Shown here: positions 54,926-63,766 of the stretch, one piece after another
How positions within the stretch are numbered: the first letter of the stretch is position 1
Layout of the letters: each line of letters opens with the position of its first letter
From: Acidianus infernus
GTDB lineage: Archaea > Thermoproteota > Thermoprotei_A > Sulfolobales > Sulfolobaceae
Length of the DNA stretch: 64,000 nt
Direction of reading: 5' to 3'
Assembly (NCBI RefSeq): GCF_009729545.1
Contig: NZ_WFIY01000004.1
Coordinates: 594,001-658,000 of the forward strand
The notes under the pieces: generated by a model
Seen by the model: the letters and a program-made list of their open reading frames with translations, nothing else
Databases searched by the model: none
Told to the model about the DNA's origin: nothing
Translations under genes and position numbers: made by a program

Positions 54926-55327
54926 TTACTCACCATTTGCAAGTTTTATACCCATTTCTGTTGCCTTCTTTATTATCTCTAACCTCTTCTTAAATCCTAC
55001 GTTAGAAGAGATTATCCCTATTACTTGATCCTTAAATTTAGCAATATTTTCCAAATCTTTCACGTTATTTATAATTACTGGCTTTAGGCCAGAAGGATGT
55101 AAATAGCGTATGATTTTAGGTTTTCTATATCCTGGATCAACTGGTGGTGGAAATCCCTTAAGTTTAAGCCTAGTTTTATTATCTATTCCTCTAGTCTTTC
55201 TCCATTTTTCCTGCCTTTCTAATCTAAAGTATTTATCCCAGTCATATCTTAGAAAATCTGGTATTTTAGAGTTATATTTCTGCTTCAATTTATAAATCTT
55301 TTCTTTACTTAATTTGTTTATAGACAT
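54926..55327 (-). CDS. rpl32e: 50S ribosomal protein L32e
   Basis: 133 residues. 'KIPDFLRYDWDKYFRLERQE', 'WRKTRGIDNKTRLKLKGFPP' and 'VDPGYRKPKIIRYLHPSGLK' fit archaeal L32e well. Its ATG overlaps the L6 stop by one base. Confidence 0.97.
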   Translation of the reverse strand: MSINKLSKEKIYKLKQKYNSKIPDFLRYDWDKYFRLERQEKWRKTRGIDNKTRLKLKGFPPPVDPGYRKPKIIRYLHPSGLKPVIINNVKDLENIAKFKDQVIGIISSNVGFKKRLEIIKKATEMGIKLANGE

Positions 55328-55872
55328 TACTCAATCACCTCTTTTTTATAAATATATATGCCATCTCCAAAGACACGTCTATCAAATCCTGATATCTTAC
55401 TTGCTCTTTCTATATTAGCAGCAGTTTGAGCTACTTTTTCTAGGTCAATTCCTTCTACAATAATATCTTCTCCCTTTACGGTAACTTTAACTCCAGGCAG
55501 TATTTTTGCCCTCCTAATATTCTTTTCTCCTATTAAGTTAGTGATTTGAACTTCATTGCCTACAACTTTTACTGACGTAGGGAAATGAGTAAATATTATT
55601 TTAAGATAATATCTATAGCCTTTAGTGACTCCAGTAATCATGTTTTGAACGTGCCTAAGTAGAGTATATACTAATGATTTAGTTCTTTTATTTGCGAATG
55701 TTGCTTCGACTATCAATTCTCCATTTTCTAACCTAACTTCTATCCCTCTCATATGCGAAATATCCTTCTCTACTTCACCTTTAGGTCCTTTAACTTTTAT
55801 TTTGCCATTCTCTAAAGTTAGGGAAACATTATTAGGAATTTTTAATGATTCTTTCACTAATACTTGGAGCAT
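55327..55872 (-). CDS. rpl6: 50S ribosomal protein L6
   Basis: 181 residues, two L6 domains: 'LTLENGKIKVKGPKGEVEKD' in the first and 'PGVKVTVKGEDIIVEGIDLE' in the second. Lies at the GTPase-associated region of the large subunit. 12 bp from S8. Confidence 0.97.
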   Translation of the reverse strand: MLQVLVKESLKIPNNVSLTLENGKIKVKGPKGEVEKDISHMRGIEVRLENGELIVEATFANKRTKSLVYTLLRHVQNMITGVTKGYRYYLKIIFTHFPTSVKVVGNEVQITNLIGEKNIRRAKILPGVKVTVKGEDIIVEGIDLEKVAQTAANIERASKISGFDRRVFGDGIYIYKKEVIE

Positions 55873-55884
55873 TTAAATCACCCA

Positions 55885-56286
55885 TCAATAAACGTAACCT
55901 AATGCAACTCCTCCTAATCTTTGCCTAGCAGCTTCTTTATGAGTCATTACACCTTTAGAGGTAGAGACGAGAATTACTCCAATTTCCTTAGATGGCAAAT
56001 ATGTTCTAATATGCTGTGGTAGGTTTATCATATCCCTATACTTTAATGAGTATCTAGGTGTTATTGGACCGCACTTATTTATTCTTCCTAACAACTGGAC
56101 AACAACCTTACCCCATCTACCATCATCAATATACTCAAATTCTCCTATGTAACCTTCCTTTTGCATAACTCTAAGTACGTTTATAATTAGCTTAGATGAA
56201 GGCATTATTATTGCTTGTTTATTTCTCCTAACCTCGTTGTTATAAATAGTTACTAATGCATTAGCCAAAGGATTAATTACAGTCAC
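55885..56286 (-). CDS. rps8: 30S ribosomal protein S8
   Basis: 133 residues from GTG 56286, giving MTVINPLANALVTIYNNEV, the usual archaeal S8 start and length. A GTG 9 nt upstream (56295) is open but lies inside GAGGTGA, the Shine-Dalgarno that sits 5 nt before 56286. The C-terminal 'VSTSKGVMTHKEAARQRLGG' is family-typical. Confidence 0.96.
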   Translation of the reverse strand: MTVINPLANALVTIYNNEVRRNKQAIIMPSSKLIINVLRVMQKEGYIGEFEYIDDGRWGKVVVQLLGRINKCGPITPRYSLKYRDMINLPQHIRTYLPSKEIGVILVSTSKGVMTHKEAARQRLGGVALGYVY

Positions 56287-56291
56287 ATAGG

Positions 56292-56456
56292 TCACCTCAA
56301 TTTCTTAAAACCTAATTCATAAGCAACTTCTCTAAAACATTGCCTACAAAGGTAAATTCCGTATTTTTGAATAACAGAATCTGTGCTACCACAACGCCTA
56401 CAAGCTTGAACTCCTTTTCCATGCTTTCTCTCTGCAGGAGGCTTGTATTTGCCCAT
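56292..56456 (-). CDS. rps14: 30S ribosomal protein S14, zinc-binding type
   Basis: 54 residues, too short for most gene callers. It starts 'MGKYKPPAERKHGKG', has C-R-R-C and C-R-Q-C pairs (C18, C21 and C36, C39 by my reading), and ends 'AYELGFKKLR'. Order L5-S14-S8 is conserved. Its stop TGA overlaps the first possible S8 start. Confidence 0.97.
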   Translation of the reverse strand: MGKYKPPAERKHGKGVQACRRCGSTDSVIQKYGIYLCRQCFREVAYELGFKKLR

Positions 56457-56466
56457 TTATATCACC

Positions 56467-57003
56467 TTAAACAACCACAATACCTAGTGTCTCTGTTAAA
56501 AACTTTATCGCCTCTTCTTTAGAAATCCTATGTCTCTTAGGAATTCTGGCAGTTTTTCTTTTCCTTCTTGCTACTCTATATCCTGGCCTTTCTAATGTTA
56601 TTGCGATATCCATTCCAAATACTCCAACTTCTGGATCATATTTTGTCCCTGGAATAATAACATGTTCTGCTATACCAAAACTAACATTGCCGTAATCATC
56701 AAAGCTTTCAGCTTTTAATTTATATCCGACTGCTTGTAAAACACGCTTAAGGAATTCTATTCCTTTTTGACCTCTTAGGGTTACTTTTACTCCTATTAAC
56801 TGACCTTTTCTGATTCCGAATTCCTTTATTGATTTTTTAGCACGAGTATACACTGGCTTAGCTCCAGTTAATTCTTCTAACAAATGATAAGCCTTCTCCA
56901 ATCTTTCTCCAGATTCTCCTAAACCAATATTGACTGTCACCTTAGCTATTTTTATTCTCCTCATCGGATTTTCCTTTTTAACTTGAACTGTTTCTTGAGA
57001 CAT
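56467..57003 (-). CDS. rpl5: 50S ribosomal protein L5
   Basis: 178 residues. 'KVTVNIGLGESGERLEKAYH', 'LTGAKPVYTRAKKSIKEFGI' and 'GVKVTLRGQKGIEFLKRVLQ' are L5 hallmarks. It binds 5S rRNA and the P-site tRNA region. Confidence 0.97.
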   Translation of the reverse strand: MSQETVQVKKENPMRRIKIAKVTVNIGLGESGERLEKAYHLLEELTGAKPVYTRAKKSIKEFGIRKGQLIGVKVTLRGQKGIEFLKRVLQAVGYKLKAESFDDYGNVSFGIAEHVIIPGTKYDPEVGVFGMDIAITLERPGYRVARRKRKTARIPKRHRISKEEAIKFLTETLGIVVV

Positions 57004-57005
57004 TC

Positions 57006-57722
57006 TTACTCAACCTTTATTTCAGGATTTTGTTCTCCAATAACCATTGTATTTAATAAATTAGTTTCATAACTTTCATTATCTTTTTGTATTGTTACTA
57101 TAGAATATTTTCTAGTCTTATATTGTGCTCTTTGAATCTTCACAATTTTACCATGTAAGCCAGTATTCTTTCCACCAATTATTATTCCGTACATATTCTC
57201 TACTAAAGGATATACAGAGATTATATTTTGTGAAGGAATTTCAATCTTCAAAGTGCTAAGAGTAGGATACTTTGAAGAATCCTCCTTGTTTACTAATATA
57301 TTCCTACCATCTTCCAAATTTAATTGTAATTTATCACCTTTTACCATAGTCTTATTCATAATTCTAACTAGCTTATACTTAGCCTCTGCTTCGCTAATTT
57401 GTTTAGGAGAAATATACCTTGATTTATCAGGAAACATGACATAATATAATCCAGCACTGGGTATAGATATAATATCCATTAATCCTACTGGGAACCTATA
57501 ATCTTTCCTTATAATTCCATCAACATAGACTTTACCCTCAGATATTACTTTCTTTGCCTCAGATAATGTTGCAGCTACCTTCAAGTAATCCCTTAATATT
57601 AAACTTAATGGTATACTCTTTGATAATGGATGAGGACCAGGATTAGCTCTGACAGTCCACTTGTATTCTTTCTTACTTATTTTTAAGAACCAAGGAGCTT
57701 CAAATCTTGTAATGTGAGGCAT
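57006..57722 (-). CDS. rps4e: 30S ribosomal protein S4e
   Basis: 238 residues from ATG 57722 (a GTG one codon upstream is open and overlaps the L24 stop). 'HITRFEAPWFLKISKKEYKW' is typical, followed by an S4-like domain and a KOW-type C-terminus ('VYPLVENMYGIIIGGKNTGL'). An archaeal/eukaryotic protein. Confidence 0.96.
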   Translation of the reverse strand: MPHITRFEAPWFLKISKKEYKWTVRANPGPHPLSKSIPLSLILRDYLKVAATLSEAKKVISEGKVYVDGIIRKDYRFPVGLMDIISIPSAGLYYVMFPDKSRYISPKQISEAEAKYKLVRIMNKTMVKGDKLQLNLEDGRNILVNKEDSSKYPTLSTLKIEIPSQNIISVYPLVENMYGIIIGGKNTGLHGKIVKIQRAQYKTRKYSIVTIQKDNESYETNLLNTMVIGEQNPEIKVE

Positions 57723-58093
57723 CACTTACTCACCTGCTTAACTTTCCTTTCTATTGAGGCTTTCCTTTTATTGTCTGATAAATCTAACTTAGTTATCATA
57801 ACTTTAGACGCATGAATCCAAATATAGACTGGCGTTCCGTCAGCTTTTTTCCTTGTTAGCCCTTCTATAGCAATCCTTCCAGTTTTAGTGTTTACTTGTG
57901 CGACTTTTCCTTCAAATCCTATGTTGTCTCCTCTCATGACTTTTACTGTATCTCCTTTCTTAACTTCTATTCTCTTTATTCCATACTCTTTGGTAATTTC
58001 TTCTGAAACCATTGCAGTAAGCATCTTCCTCCTTAAATGGTAAGGTGCATTAAATAGTATTTTTCTTTGCTTAGCAGGTTTAGAAGACGTCAT
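57722..58093 (-). CDS. rpl24: 50S ribosomal protein L24
   Basis: 123 residues from ATG 58093 ('MTSSKPAKQRKILFNAPYHL'). AGGTGGTGA lies 5 nt before that ATG. A frame of 141 residues starting at 58147 is open but would run 40 bp into L14. KOW motif 'GDTVKVMRGDNIGFEGKVAQ' is present. Confidence 0.95.
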   Translation of the reverse strand: MTSSKPAKQRKILFNAPYHLRRKMLTAMVSEEITKEYGIKRIEVKKGDTVKVMRGDNIGFEGKVAQVNTKTGRIAIEGLTRKKADGTPVYIWIHASKVMITKLDLSDNKRKASIERKVKQVSK

Positions 58094-58107
58094 TACTTTC
58101 ACCACCT

Positions 58108-58523
<416 letters not shown>

Positions 58524-58524
<1 letters not shown>

Positions 58525-58859
58525 TAACTGCCCACCTTCCCCAATACTACAAATGATACAGATTTAGCTATTGGTCTGCATTCCCCAATTATAACATTAT
58601 CTCCTTCTTTGACATCTAAACATGGAGGAATATGAACTCTTATTCTGCTTCTTCTTCTTTCATATCTCTTGTATTTACTATTATAGTATAAATAAACTCT
58701 TTCAAAAACTCCAGTCTTATTTGCTCTAAATTTTATTAATTTTCCTTCAAATATCATACCTCTTACTCTAAGAGTTCCATGAAATGGGCAATTCTTGTCA
58801 TTACATACTTTTTCTGGAGCTTTTACTCCTACTATTCCAACATTTTTAGCTTGACTCAT
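58524..58859 (-). CDS. rps17: 30S ribosomal protein S17
   Basis: 111 residues from ATG 58859 ('MSQAKNVGIVGVKAPEKVCN'). A GTG 9 nt upstream lies inside AAGGTGG, the Shine-Dalgarno. 'CPFHGTLRVRGMIFEGKLIK' and 'PPCLDVKEGDNVIIGECRPI' are typical of archaeal S17. Confidence 0.95.
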
Positions 58860-59116
58860 TTTGTCCACCTTTTCTTTAACCTTTTAACAATATTACCCAT
58901 TAACTTATAACCATGCATAATCTGATGACTTCCTTTAAAATCTATCTCAAATATGCCATCTGCTTTATACACCATTAAGACCTTACCTTTAGAAGACTTA
59001 ATATATAAAAACTTAGGCGACTCAAAAACAATAACTCCAGAAAGTCCTATAAAAAATGGATTAGAATGTGATAAAACTTTAACTTTCAAACCTATAAGAT
59101 CAAGTGGTCTTTTCAT
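58856..59116 (-). CDS. rnp1: RNase P protein component 1 (Rpp29/Pop4)
   Basis: 86 residues. 'HSNPFFIGLSGVIVFESPKF' and 'GKVLMVYKADGIFEIDFKGS' form the Sm-like barrel of Rpp29. It is a protein part of RNase P, which matures tRNA 5' ends. It overlaps L29 by 17 bp. In euryarchaea a SUI1 gene often lies between L29 and rnp1; none does here. Confidence 0.93.
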   Translation of the reverse strand: MKRPLDLIGLKVKVLSHSNPFFIGLSGVIVFESPKFLYIKSSKGKVLMVYKADGIFEIDFKGSHQIMHGYKLMGNIVKRLKKRWTK

Positions 59117-59321
59117 TCTTTTTGCTACTTCTCTTTTTCTCCGAAATTATAGTCAAAATTCTTGCTATGTCCTTTCTCACATTCTTTATCGCGGATGTAT
59201 TCTTTAGTGTTCCCATTCTGCTTTCAGCTCTGTATTTCAGCAACTCAGCATTATATTCATCTAATTTCTTATACAAATCTTTTATGTCCATCTTTCTTAG
59301 CTCTTTAGGATCCAGCGGCAT
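59100..59321 (-). CDS. rpl29: 50S ribosomal protein L29
   Basis: 73 residues from ATG 59321 ('MPLDPKELRKMDIKDLYKKL'), preceded by GGAGGTG with 6 nt spacing. An earlier ATG (59345) is open but would add a non-conserved arm and deepen the S3 overlap. 'RAESRMGTLKNTSAIKNVRK' is L29-like. Overlaps S3 by 17 bp. Confidence 0.94.
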   Translation of the reverse strand: MPLDPKELRKMDIKDLYKKLDEYNAELLKYRAESRMGTLKNTSAIKNVRKDIARILTIISEKKRSSKKNEKTT

Positions 59322-59988
59322 TCTGTGCACCTCCAGTATTTTCATCTATAATCTTAACATTTGTTACAGTAACTTCGCCTGCAGAAGGAGCTGGAGTTTC
59401 CTTAAAGGAAATCTTATCTACTGGCCTTAAAGGTTTCGCAATAATTATTTCTACACCGTAAATTCCTGGTTTTAATTTGGCTATTGCTATTGCTCTATCT
59501 ATCATGGTCTCTAAGCTATTTCCAGTCTTATATACTGTACCCTCTTTTAATTTCTCATATTTAGCTCTCTCAGAAGTAATCTTACCACTAACCACTACTT
59601 CTGCGCCTAATGCTCCAGCATTCATTATCCTCCTAATAGTTATAAAAGCCGCTCTCCTAAAATGATATCCTTTCTCTAAAGCAACGGCAAGCCTAAAAGC
59701 CATTACTCTAGCATTTAGCTCTGGATTATCGACATTGGTCACTGTTATCTGTGGATTCTCTAAATTGAAGAACTTTTCGAAAACTTGAGCTAATTGTTTT
59801 ATAGTCTTTCCGCCTTTACCTATTATCATTGCAGGCCTACCGGCGTATATAATAATTCTAGTTCCCATAGGAGTTTTTATTATGTCAACACCGGCATACT
59901 CAGCATTGTAGAATTGCTTAGCCAAATATTCATCTAGCATTACTTTAGTCATTGATTTTTGCAGAAAGTATTGTTTTATATTTACCAT
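59305..59988 (-). CDS. rps3: 30S ribosomal protein S3
   Basis: 227 residues. KH domain 'AMIIGKGGKTIKQLAQVFEK', and the S3 C-terminal domain with 'ALGAEVVVSGKITSERAKYE'. Located at the mRNA entry site of the small subunit. The last 30 residues are a low-complexity A/G/T/N tail. Confidence 0.97.
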   Translation of the reverse strand: MVNIKQYFLQKSMTKVMLDEYLAKQFYNAEYAGVDIIKTPMGTRIIIYAGRPAMIIGKGGKTIKQLAQVFEKFFNLENPQITVTNVDNPELNARVMAFRLAVALEKGYHFRRAAFITIRRIMNAGALGAEVVVSGKITSERAKYEKLKEGTVYKTGNSLETMIDRAIAIAKLKPGIYGVEIIIAKPLRPVDKISFKETPAPSAGEVTVTNVKIIDENTGGAQNAAGS

Positions 59989-60465
59989 TCATAACTCACC
60001 CACTATAACTTCAATATGCGATGTTCTTCTATATTTTGCTGTAGCCCTTCCAAACGCTCTCGGCATAAATCTTTTTAAAGTAAATGACTTGTGAGCAGCT
60101 ATATGTATAATCTTTAGGTTATCCGGATCTAATCCTTTTGCCACAGCGTTAGCTTCTGCATTGTCTAAGGCCTTTAGTACGTATTTTATTGCCTTAACTG
60201 GATATCTTCCGTTTTTAATACCCCACTTTGATGAAATGTTAGACCTATGAGAGGAGCCATGCGAATATCTCCAAAATGGCAAAGCTTCTTGACGCTTTAG
60301 CACTCTATCTAAGAAATCTCTAGCCTCCTTAACTTTCATACCTCTTATTGCCTTACATACGTTATATAAATCTCTAATAGATACTGGCGCATCTTTAACT
60401 ACGGCCTTTCCTAACTTTGTCTCATCTATAGATAATTGGGGATATGTCCAACTAGCCATACTCAT
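59989..60465 (-). CDS. rpl22: 50S ribosomal protein L22
   Basis: 158 residues, or 156 from a second ATG two codons on. 'SIRDLYNVCKAIRGMKVKEA' and 'IIHIAAHKSFTLKRFMPRAF' followed by GRA are typical. It lines the exit tunnel. ATG overlaps the S19 stop by 4 bp. Confidence 0.97.
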   Translation of the reverse strand: MSMASWTYPQLSIDETKLGKAVVKDAPVSIRDLYNVCKAIRGMKVKEARDFLDRVLKRQEALPFWRYSHGSSHRSNISSKWGIKNGRYPVKAIKYVLKALDNAEANAVAKGLDPDNLKIIHIAAHKSFTLKRFMPRAFGRATAKYRRTSHIEVIVGEL

Positions 60466-60887
60466 CCCTTCATTGCTAGGAATAGGCTTGATCTTGTAGC
60501 CTTCAAGCCAGGTTCACCATGCTCTACTTTCTTTGTAGTTATAGCAAATTCTCCTAAATAATGCCCTATCATCTCTGGAACTACTTGGAATTCAACGAAT
60601 TCCTTACCATTATATACACCAAATTTTAAGCCAACCATCTCTGGAAGGATAACTAAATCCCTCACATGAGTCTTTATTGTTTTAGTTATTTTTCCTTCTC
60701 TCCTCATTTTCCTAATTTTCTCAAGTAATCTTCTCTGTTGGGGAGTAAACCCTCTAGTAAGCGATCTTCTTTGTCTGGAAGGTAAAAGTTTAACAAATTC
60801 ATCCATAGGCATGTTTATTAATTCATCTAAACTCTTACCCCTGTACTTAAACTTTTGCCATTCAGCCGGAAATTCTGACATTGACAT
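60462..60887 (-). CDS. rps19: 30S ribosomal protein S19
   Basis: 141 residues from ATG 60887 ('MSMSEFPAEWQKFKYRGKSL'). GGGTGAT lies 4-5 nt upstream; the earlier GTG (60896) is part of that motif. 'PEMIGHYLGEFAITTKKVEH' is the conserved C-terminal segment. Confidence 0.96.
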   Translation of the reverse strand: MSMSEFPAEWQKFKYRGKSLDELINMPMDEFVKLLPSRQRRSLTRGFTPQQRRLLEKIRKMRREGKITKTIKTHVRDLVILPEMVGLKFGVYNGKEFVEFQVVPEMIGHYLGEFAITTKKVEHGEPGLKATRSSLFLAMKG

Positions 60888-60921
60888 TATAATCACCCTA
60901 TATAAACATTGGTATTAAAAT

Positions 60922-61638
60922 TCACTTCCTCTCTTTCCTCCCAGTTCTTCTTGCAGCTATATGTCCAACTTTTCTTCCAGGCGGTGCATTTCTTGAAACA
61001 GTACTAGGTCTGCTTACGCTAGTGTGAAGACCTCCTCCATGTGGATGATCTACAGCATTCATGGCTACTCCTTTAACTATTGGCCACTTGGTAGCTTTTA
61101 CTTTATACTTCCAGTAAGCATTTCCTGCTTTTAACATAGGTTTATCATATACTCCTCCACCTGCAACCATGCCTACTGTAGCTCTAGCATTGCTTAATAC
61201 TTCCTTTATTTTCCCTGATGGTAACCTGATAAGAACTTTATCTCCACTTTTACCTATTACTGTGGCATAAGATCCTGCAGCCCTAGCATACCTTCCTCCA
61301 TCTCCATAATGCTCTTCTACATTACATATTATTGCTCCTTCTGGCAAATTCCCTACTTCTACAATATTTCCAGTAGCAGGATTCACATTACTGCCTATTT
61401 CTATTTTCTGCCCTACTGTCATCCCTTGTACTGCTTGCATATAGAAGACATCACCAGTATCTAATTTTACTTTAGCTACAGGGGCTAGCATTCCAGGATT
61501 ATGCAGGATATCGATCACTTTACCTACGTGATTACCTTCTATTTTTGGATACCTAACTTTACCTACTCTTAGCCATCCTGGATTCCTAAAGTTTATATTA
61601 CCTCTTCCGGCTCTTTGTTGAAGTAAACTTTTACCCAA
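60922..61638 (-). CDS. rpl2: 50S ribosomal protein L2
   Basis: 238 residues. 'AVDHPHGGGLHTSVSRPSTV' has the conserved histidine near the peptidyl transferase centre; 'GNIVEVGNLPEGAIICNVEE' is also typical. It is one of the core large-subunit proteins needed for peptide bond formation and subunit joining. Confidence 0.98.
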   Translation of the reverse strand: MGKSLLQQRAGRGNINFRNPGWLRVGKVRYPKIEGNHVGKVIDILHNPGMLAPVAKVKLDTGDVFYMQAVQGMTVGQKIEIGSNVNPATGNIVEVGNLPEGAIICNVEEHYGDGGRYARAAGSYATVIGKSGDKVLIRLPSGKIKEVLSNARATVGMVAGGGVYDKPMLKAGNAYWKYKVKATKWPIVKGVAMNAVDHPHGGGLHTSVSRPSTVSRNAPPGRKVGHIAARRTGRKERK

Positions 61639-61649
61639 TCTGTCTCACC

Positions 61650-61898
61650 TCATAATAATCCTAATTTCTGTGCTACGTCTGATGCTTTATATTCTGGACT
61701 TAATTTAACATATGCTTTCTTATCACCAGTTGGTGTGATTAGTGTATTAACTTTAACTACTTTCACATTTAGTGCTTTTTCTATTTCCTTCTTTATTTCT
61801 GATTTTGTCGTATTTCTATCAACTATTATAACTATAGTGTTCTCAGAATCAATTAGCTTTGTTGCCTTTTCCGTAGCCAAAACTTCCTTTATTTTCAT
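61650..61898 (-). CDS. rpl23: 50S ribosomal protein L23
   Basis: 82 residues. 'VLATEKATKLIDSENTIVII' and 'ALNVKVVKVNTLITPTGDKK' fit archaeal L23, which docks SRP and chaperones near the tunnel exit. It overlaps L4 by 4 bp. Confidence 0.97.
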   Translation of the reverse strand: MKIKEVLATEKATKLIDSENTIVIIVDRNTTKSEIKKEIEKALNVKVVKVNTLITPTGDKKAYVKLSPEYKASDVAQKLGLL

Positions 61899-62692
61899 TT
61901 AAGTTCACCTCCAAATCTTTCATTTAAAACTTGTATAGCACCTTCTGTAAATATTGTAAGTCTACCTGGATGTCCTCCTGGAGCTAAATGCATAACACTA
62001 AGTTCTTTAGCAGTTATTACATCAAAACCTTGTATGTTTCTTATAGCTTTAATAACTGGAGATTTTTCATCCTTTATTACAAATAGTGGACCTTTAGGTA
62101 TTTTATATCTCCTACCTCTCATTTTACCTTTACCTGCTCTAATCTTTTTGACTTTACATCTTTCTAATTCATCTTCTAATCCTAATTTTTCGATAAATTC
62201 TATTATATCCTTAGATTTAGACAATCTCTCTAGATCATCAGTAACTACGATAGGCAAAGAAAGACCATCTGGTAACCTATGACCTCTTCTTTTAACTAAA
62301 TCTTTAATAGCTGTAGCAGAAATAGCGCTAATTATAGCAAGTCTCATTTCCTTTTTATTAATCTCCTCAACTATCCTCTCCATAGGAGAGGGCGGAAAAG
62401 CCAGCCTACCTCCTACAGTGTTAGGAGCTAAAGCTGCTTCTCCGCTTCCTCTTATTCTAGGTACTCTGGCTAATCCTAAATTAATTCCAAAACTTCTTGC
62501 AGTAGTTCTTTTTCCTGCCATAGGATCTCTTCCTTTAGGCTGCAAAGACTTAGTAAATGAAGACCTAAAGGCCCTATTAATTAGGTCTTTCCTTACGGGA
62601 TAGCTAAAAATTAATGGCAAGTCTATTTCCTTTAATTTCTTACCTTCTAAATCAATCACATCTGCTTTTTTCTGTTGAAGTTGTATATACAT
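61895..62692 (-). CDS. rpl4: 50S ribosomal protein L4
   Basis: 265 residues, archaeal L4 (L4e type). 'DLPLIFSYPVRKDLINRAFR', 'GINLGLARVPRIRGSGEAAL' and 'APNTVGGRLAFPPSPMERIV' are typical. Its loop lines the exit tunnel. It lies 5 bp from L3. Confidence 0.98.
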   Translation of the reverse strand: MYIQLQQKKADVIDLEGKKLKEIDLPLIFSYPVRKDLINRAFRSSFTKSLQPKGRDPMAGKRTTARSFGINLGLARVPRIRGSGEAALAPNTVGGRLAFPPSPMERIVEEINKKEMRLAIISAISATAIKDLVKRRGHRLPDGLSLPIVVTDDLERLSKSKDIIEFIEKLGLEDELERCKVKKIRAGKGKMRGRRYKIPKGPLFVIKDEKSPVIKAIRNIQGFDVITAKELSVMHLAPGGHPGRLTIFTEGAIQVLNERFGGELK

Positions 62693-62697
62693 TCATT

Positions 62698-63717
62698 TCA
62701 CCCTTGTTTACTACTTAAATCTATATACGTAATCTTAGGTGCTTCTGCAGGAACTTCATAAGGTCTTATAGGATATCTTAAGAATAGTGGTCTTTTTCTT
62801 ACTCCTATAGTAGAACCTTGAATTAATATATAAGGGTTCCTTACTAATCCATATTTTACGAATCCTCCCGCAGGATTAATCTCTTGTGGATTAGTGGAGA
62901 TTTTTAATATTCTTTTATTATATTCTGTCCTCCTATGAAAACCTAATTGACCAGGTTGTGGAACATAACTAGGAGTACCCAAAGAGGGCCCCTTAGTACC
63001 CACTTTTCTACTACCTTTTCTGTGTTTATGCCATCTAGGTAATTCAATAACGTTATATCTCTTTATAACTCCTTGGAATCCTTTTCCTTTTGTAACTCCT
63101 ATTATGTCAACTAGTTGTCCCTCCTTAAATATGTCAGTAACATTAACTGGCTTACCTAAAATATTAAGCAAATAATTCAATTGCGCAGAAGTATCTCCGC
63201 CGCCTACTTGTATCTCTACAATCTCTGGTTTTTTCTTTCCAAGCGCAGGAACTAGCTTAGGTTGAGTTGCAATTATTGCCCTTAGGTATAAGATATTATT
63301 AAGGTTAGACTTTATTTTATCTAAAAATCCATTTAATTTATCCTTATTTACTTTCAAAGACTTTATCTTCCTAGTTATTTCTTGAGGTAATTCTGGACTC
63401 CAATAATCTGTAAGTACCTCTGGCTCCCCTTTACTTCCTAGTATATATGCTCTTAAAGCAATAGGAATTATTGGAGGCGTCTCTATAACAGTGACCGGGG
63501 TAAATACTTCTTTTCCATACTCTGAAGATCCCTTAATATCATTAATATAATAAACATGAGTCATGCCTACCTTATATCCTACAAAACCAAGGAGTATAGG
63601 ATTAGAAGAGTTTATCCTAGGCCAAGACCTAGGAGTAGGAAGTAATTCCTTAGCTCTCTTCCTAGGTCTAAATCCAGATGAACCTCTTCTTGGCGACGCT
63701 AATTTTCGGTGACCCAA
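62698..63717 (-). CDS. rpl3: 50S ribosomal protein L3
   Basis: 339 residues from TTG 63717, giving 'GHRKLASPRRGSSGFRPRKR' as the normal archaeal L3 start. AAGGGGAAGAGGA precedes it. The frame stays open to 63783, but that start would overlap the upstream gene's end (63767) and add a non-conserved arm; GTG 63744 is another option. 'GKGFQGVIKRYNVIELPRWH' and 'VGTKGPSLGTPSYVPQPGQL' are conserved L3 segments. Confidence 0.95.
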   Translation of the reverse strand: MGHRKLASPRRGSSGFRPRKRAKELLPTPRSWPRINSSNPILLGFVGYKVGMTHVYYINDIKGSSEYGKEVFTPVTVIETPPIIPIALRAYILGSKGEPEVLTDYWSPELPQEITRKIKSLKVNKDKLNGFLDKIKSNLNNILYLRAIIATQPKLVPALGKKKPEIVEIQVGGGDTSAQLNYLLNILGKPVNVTDIFKEGQLVDIIGVTKGKGFQGVIKRYNVIELPRWHKHRKGSRKVGTKGPSLGTPSYVPQPGQLGFHRRTEYNKRILKISTNPQEINPAGGFVKYGLVRNPYILIQGSTIGVRKRPLFLRYPIRPYEVPAEAPKITYIDLSSKQG

Positions 63718-63766
63718 TCCTCTTCCCCTTCTTATTTCATGCACTACTATTAAGTTATAAAAGTAA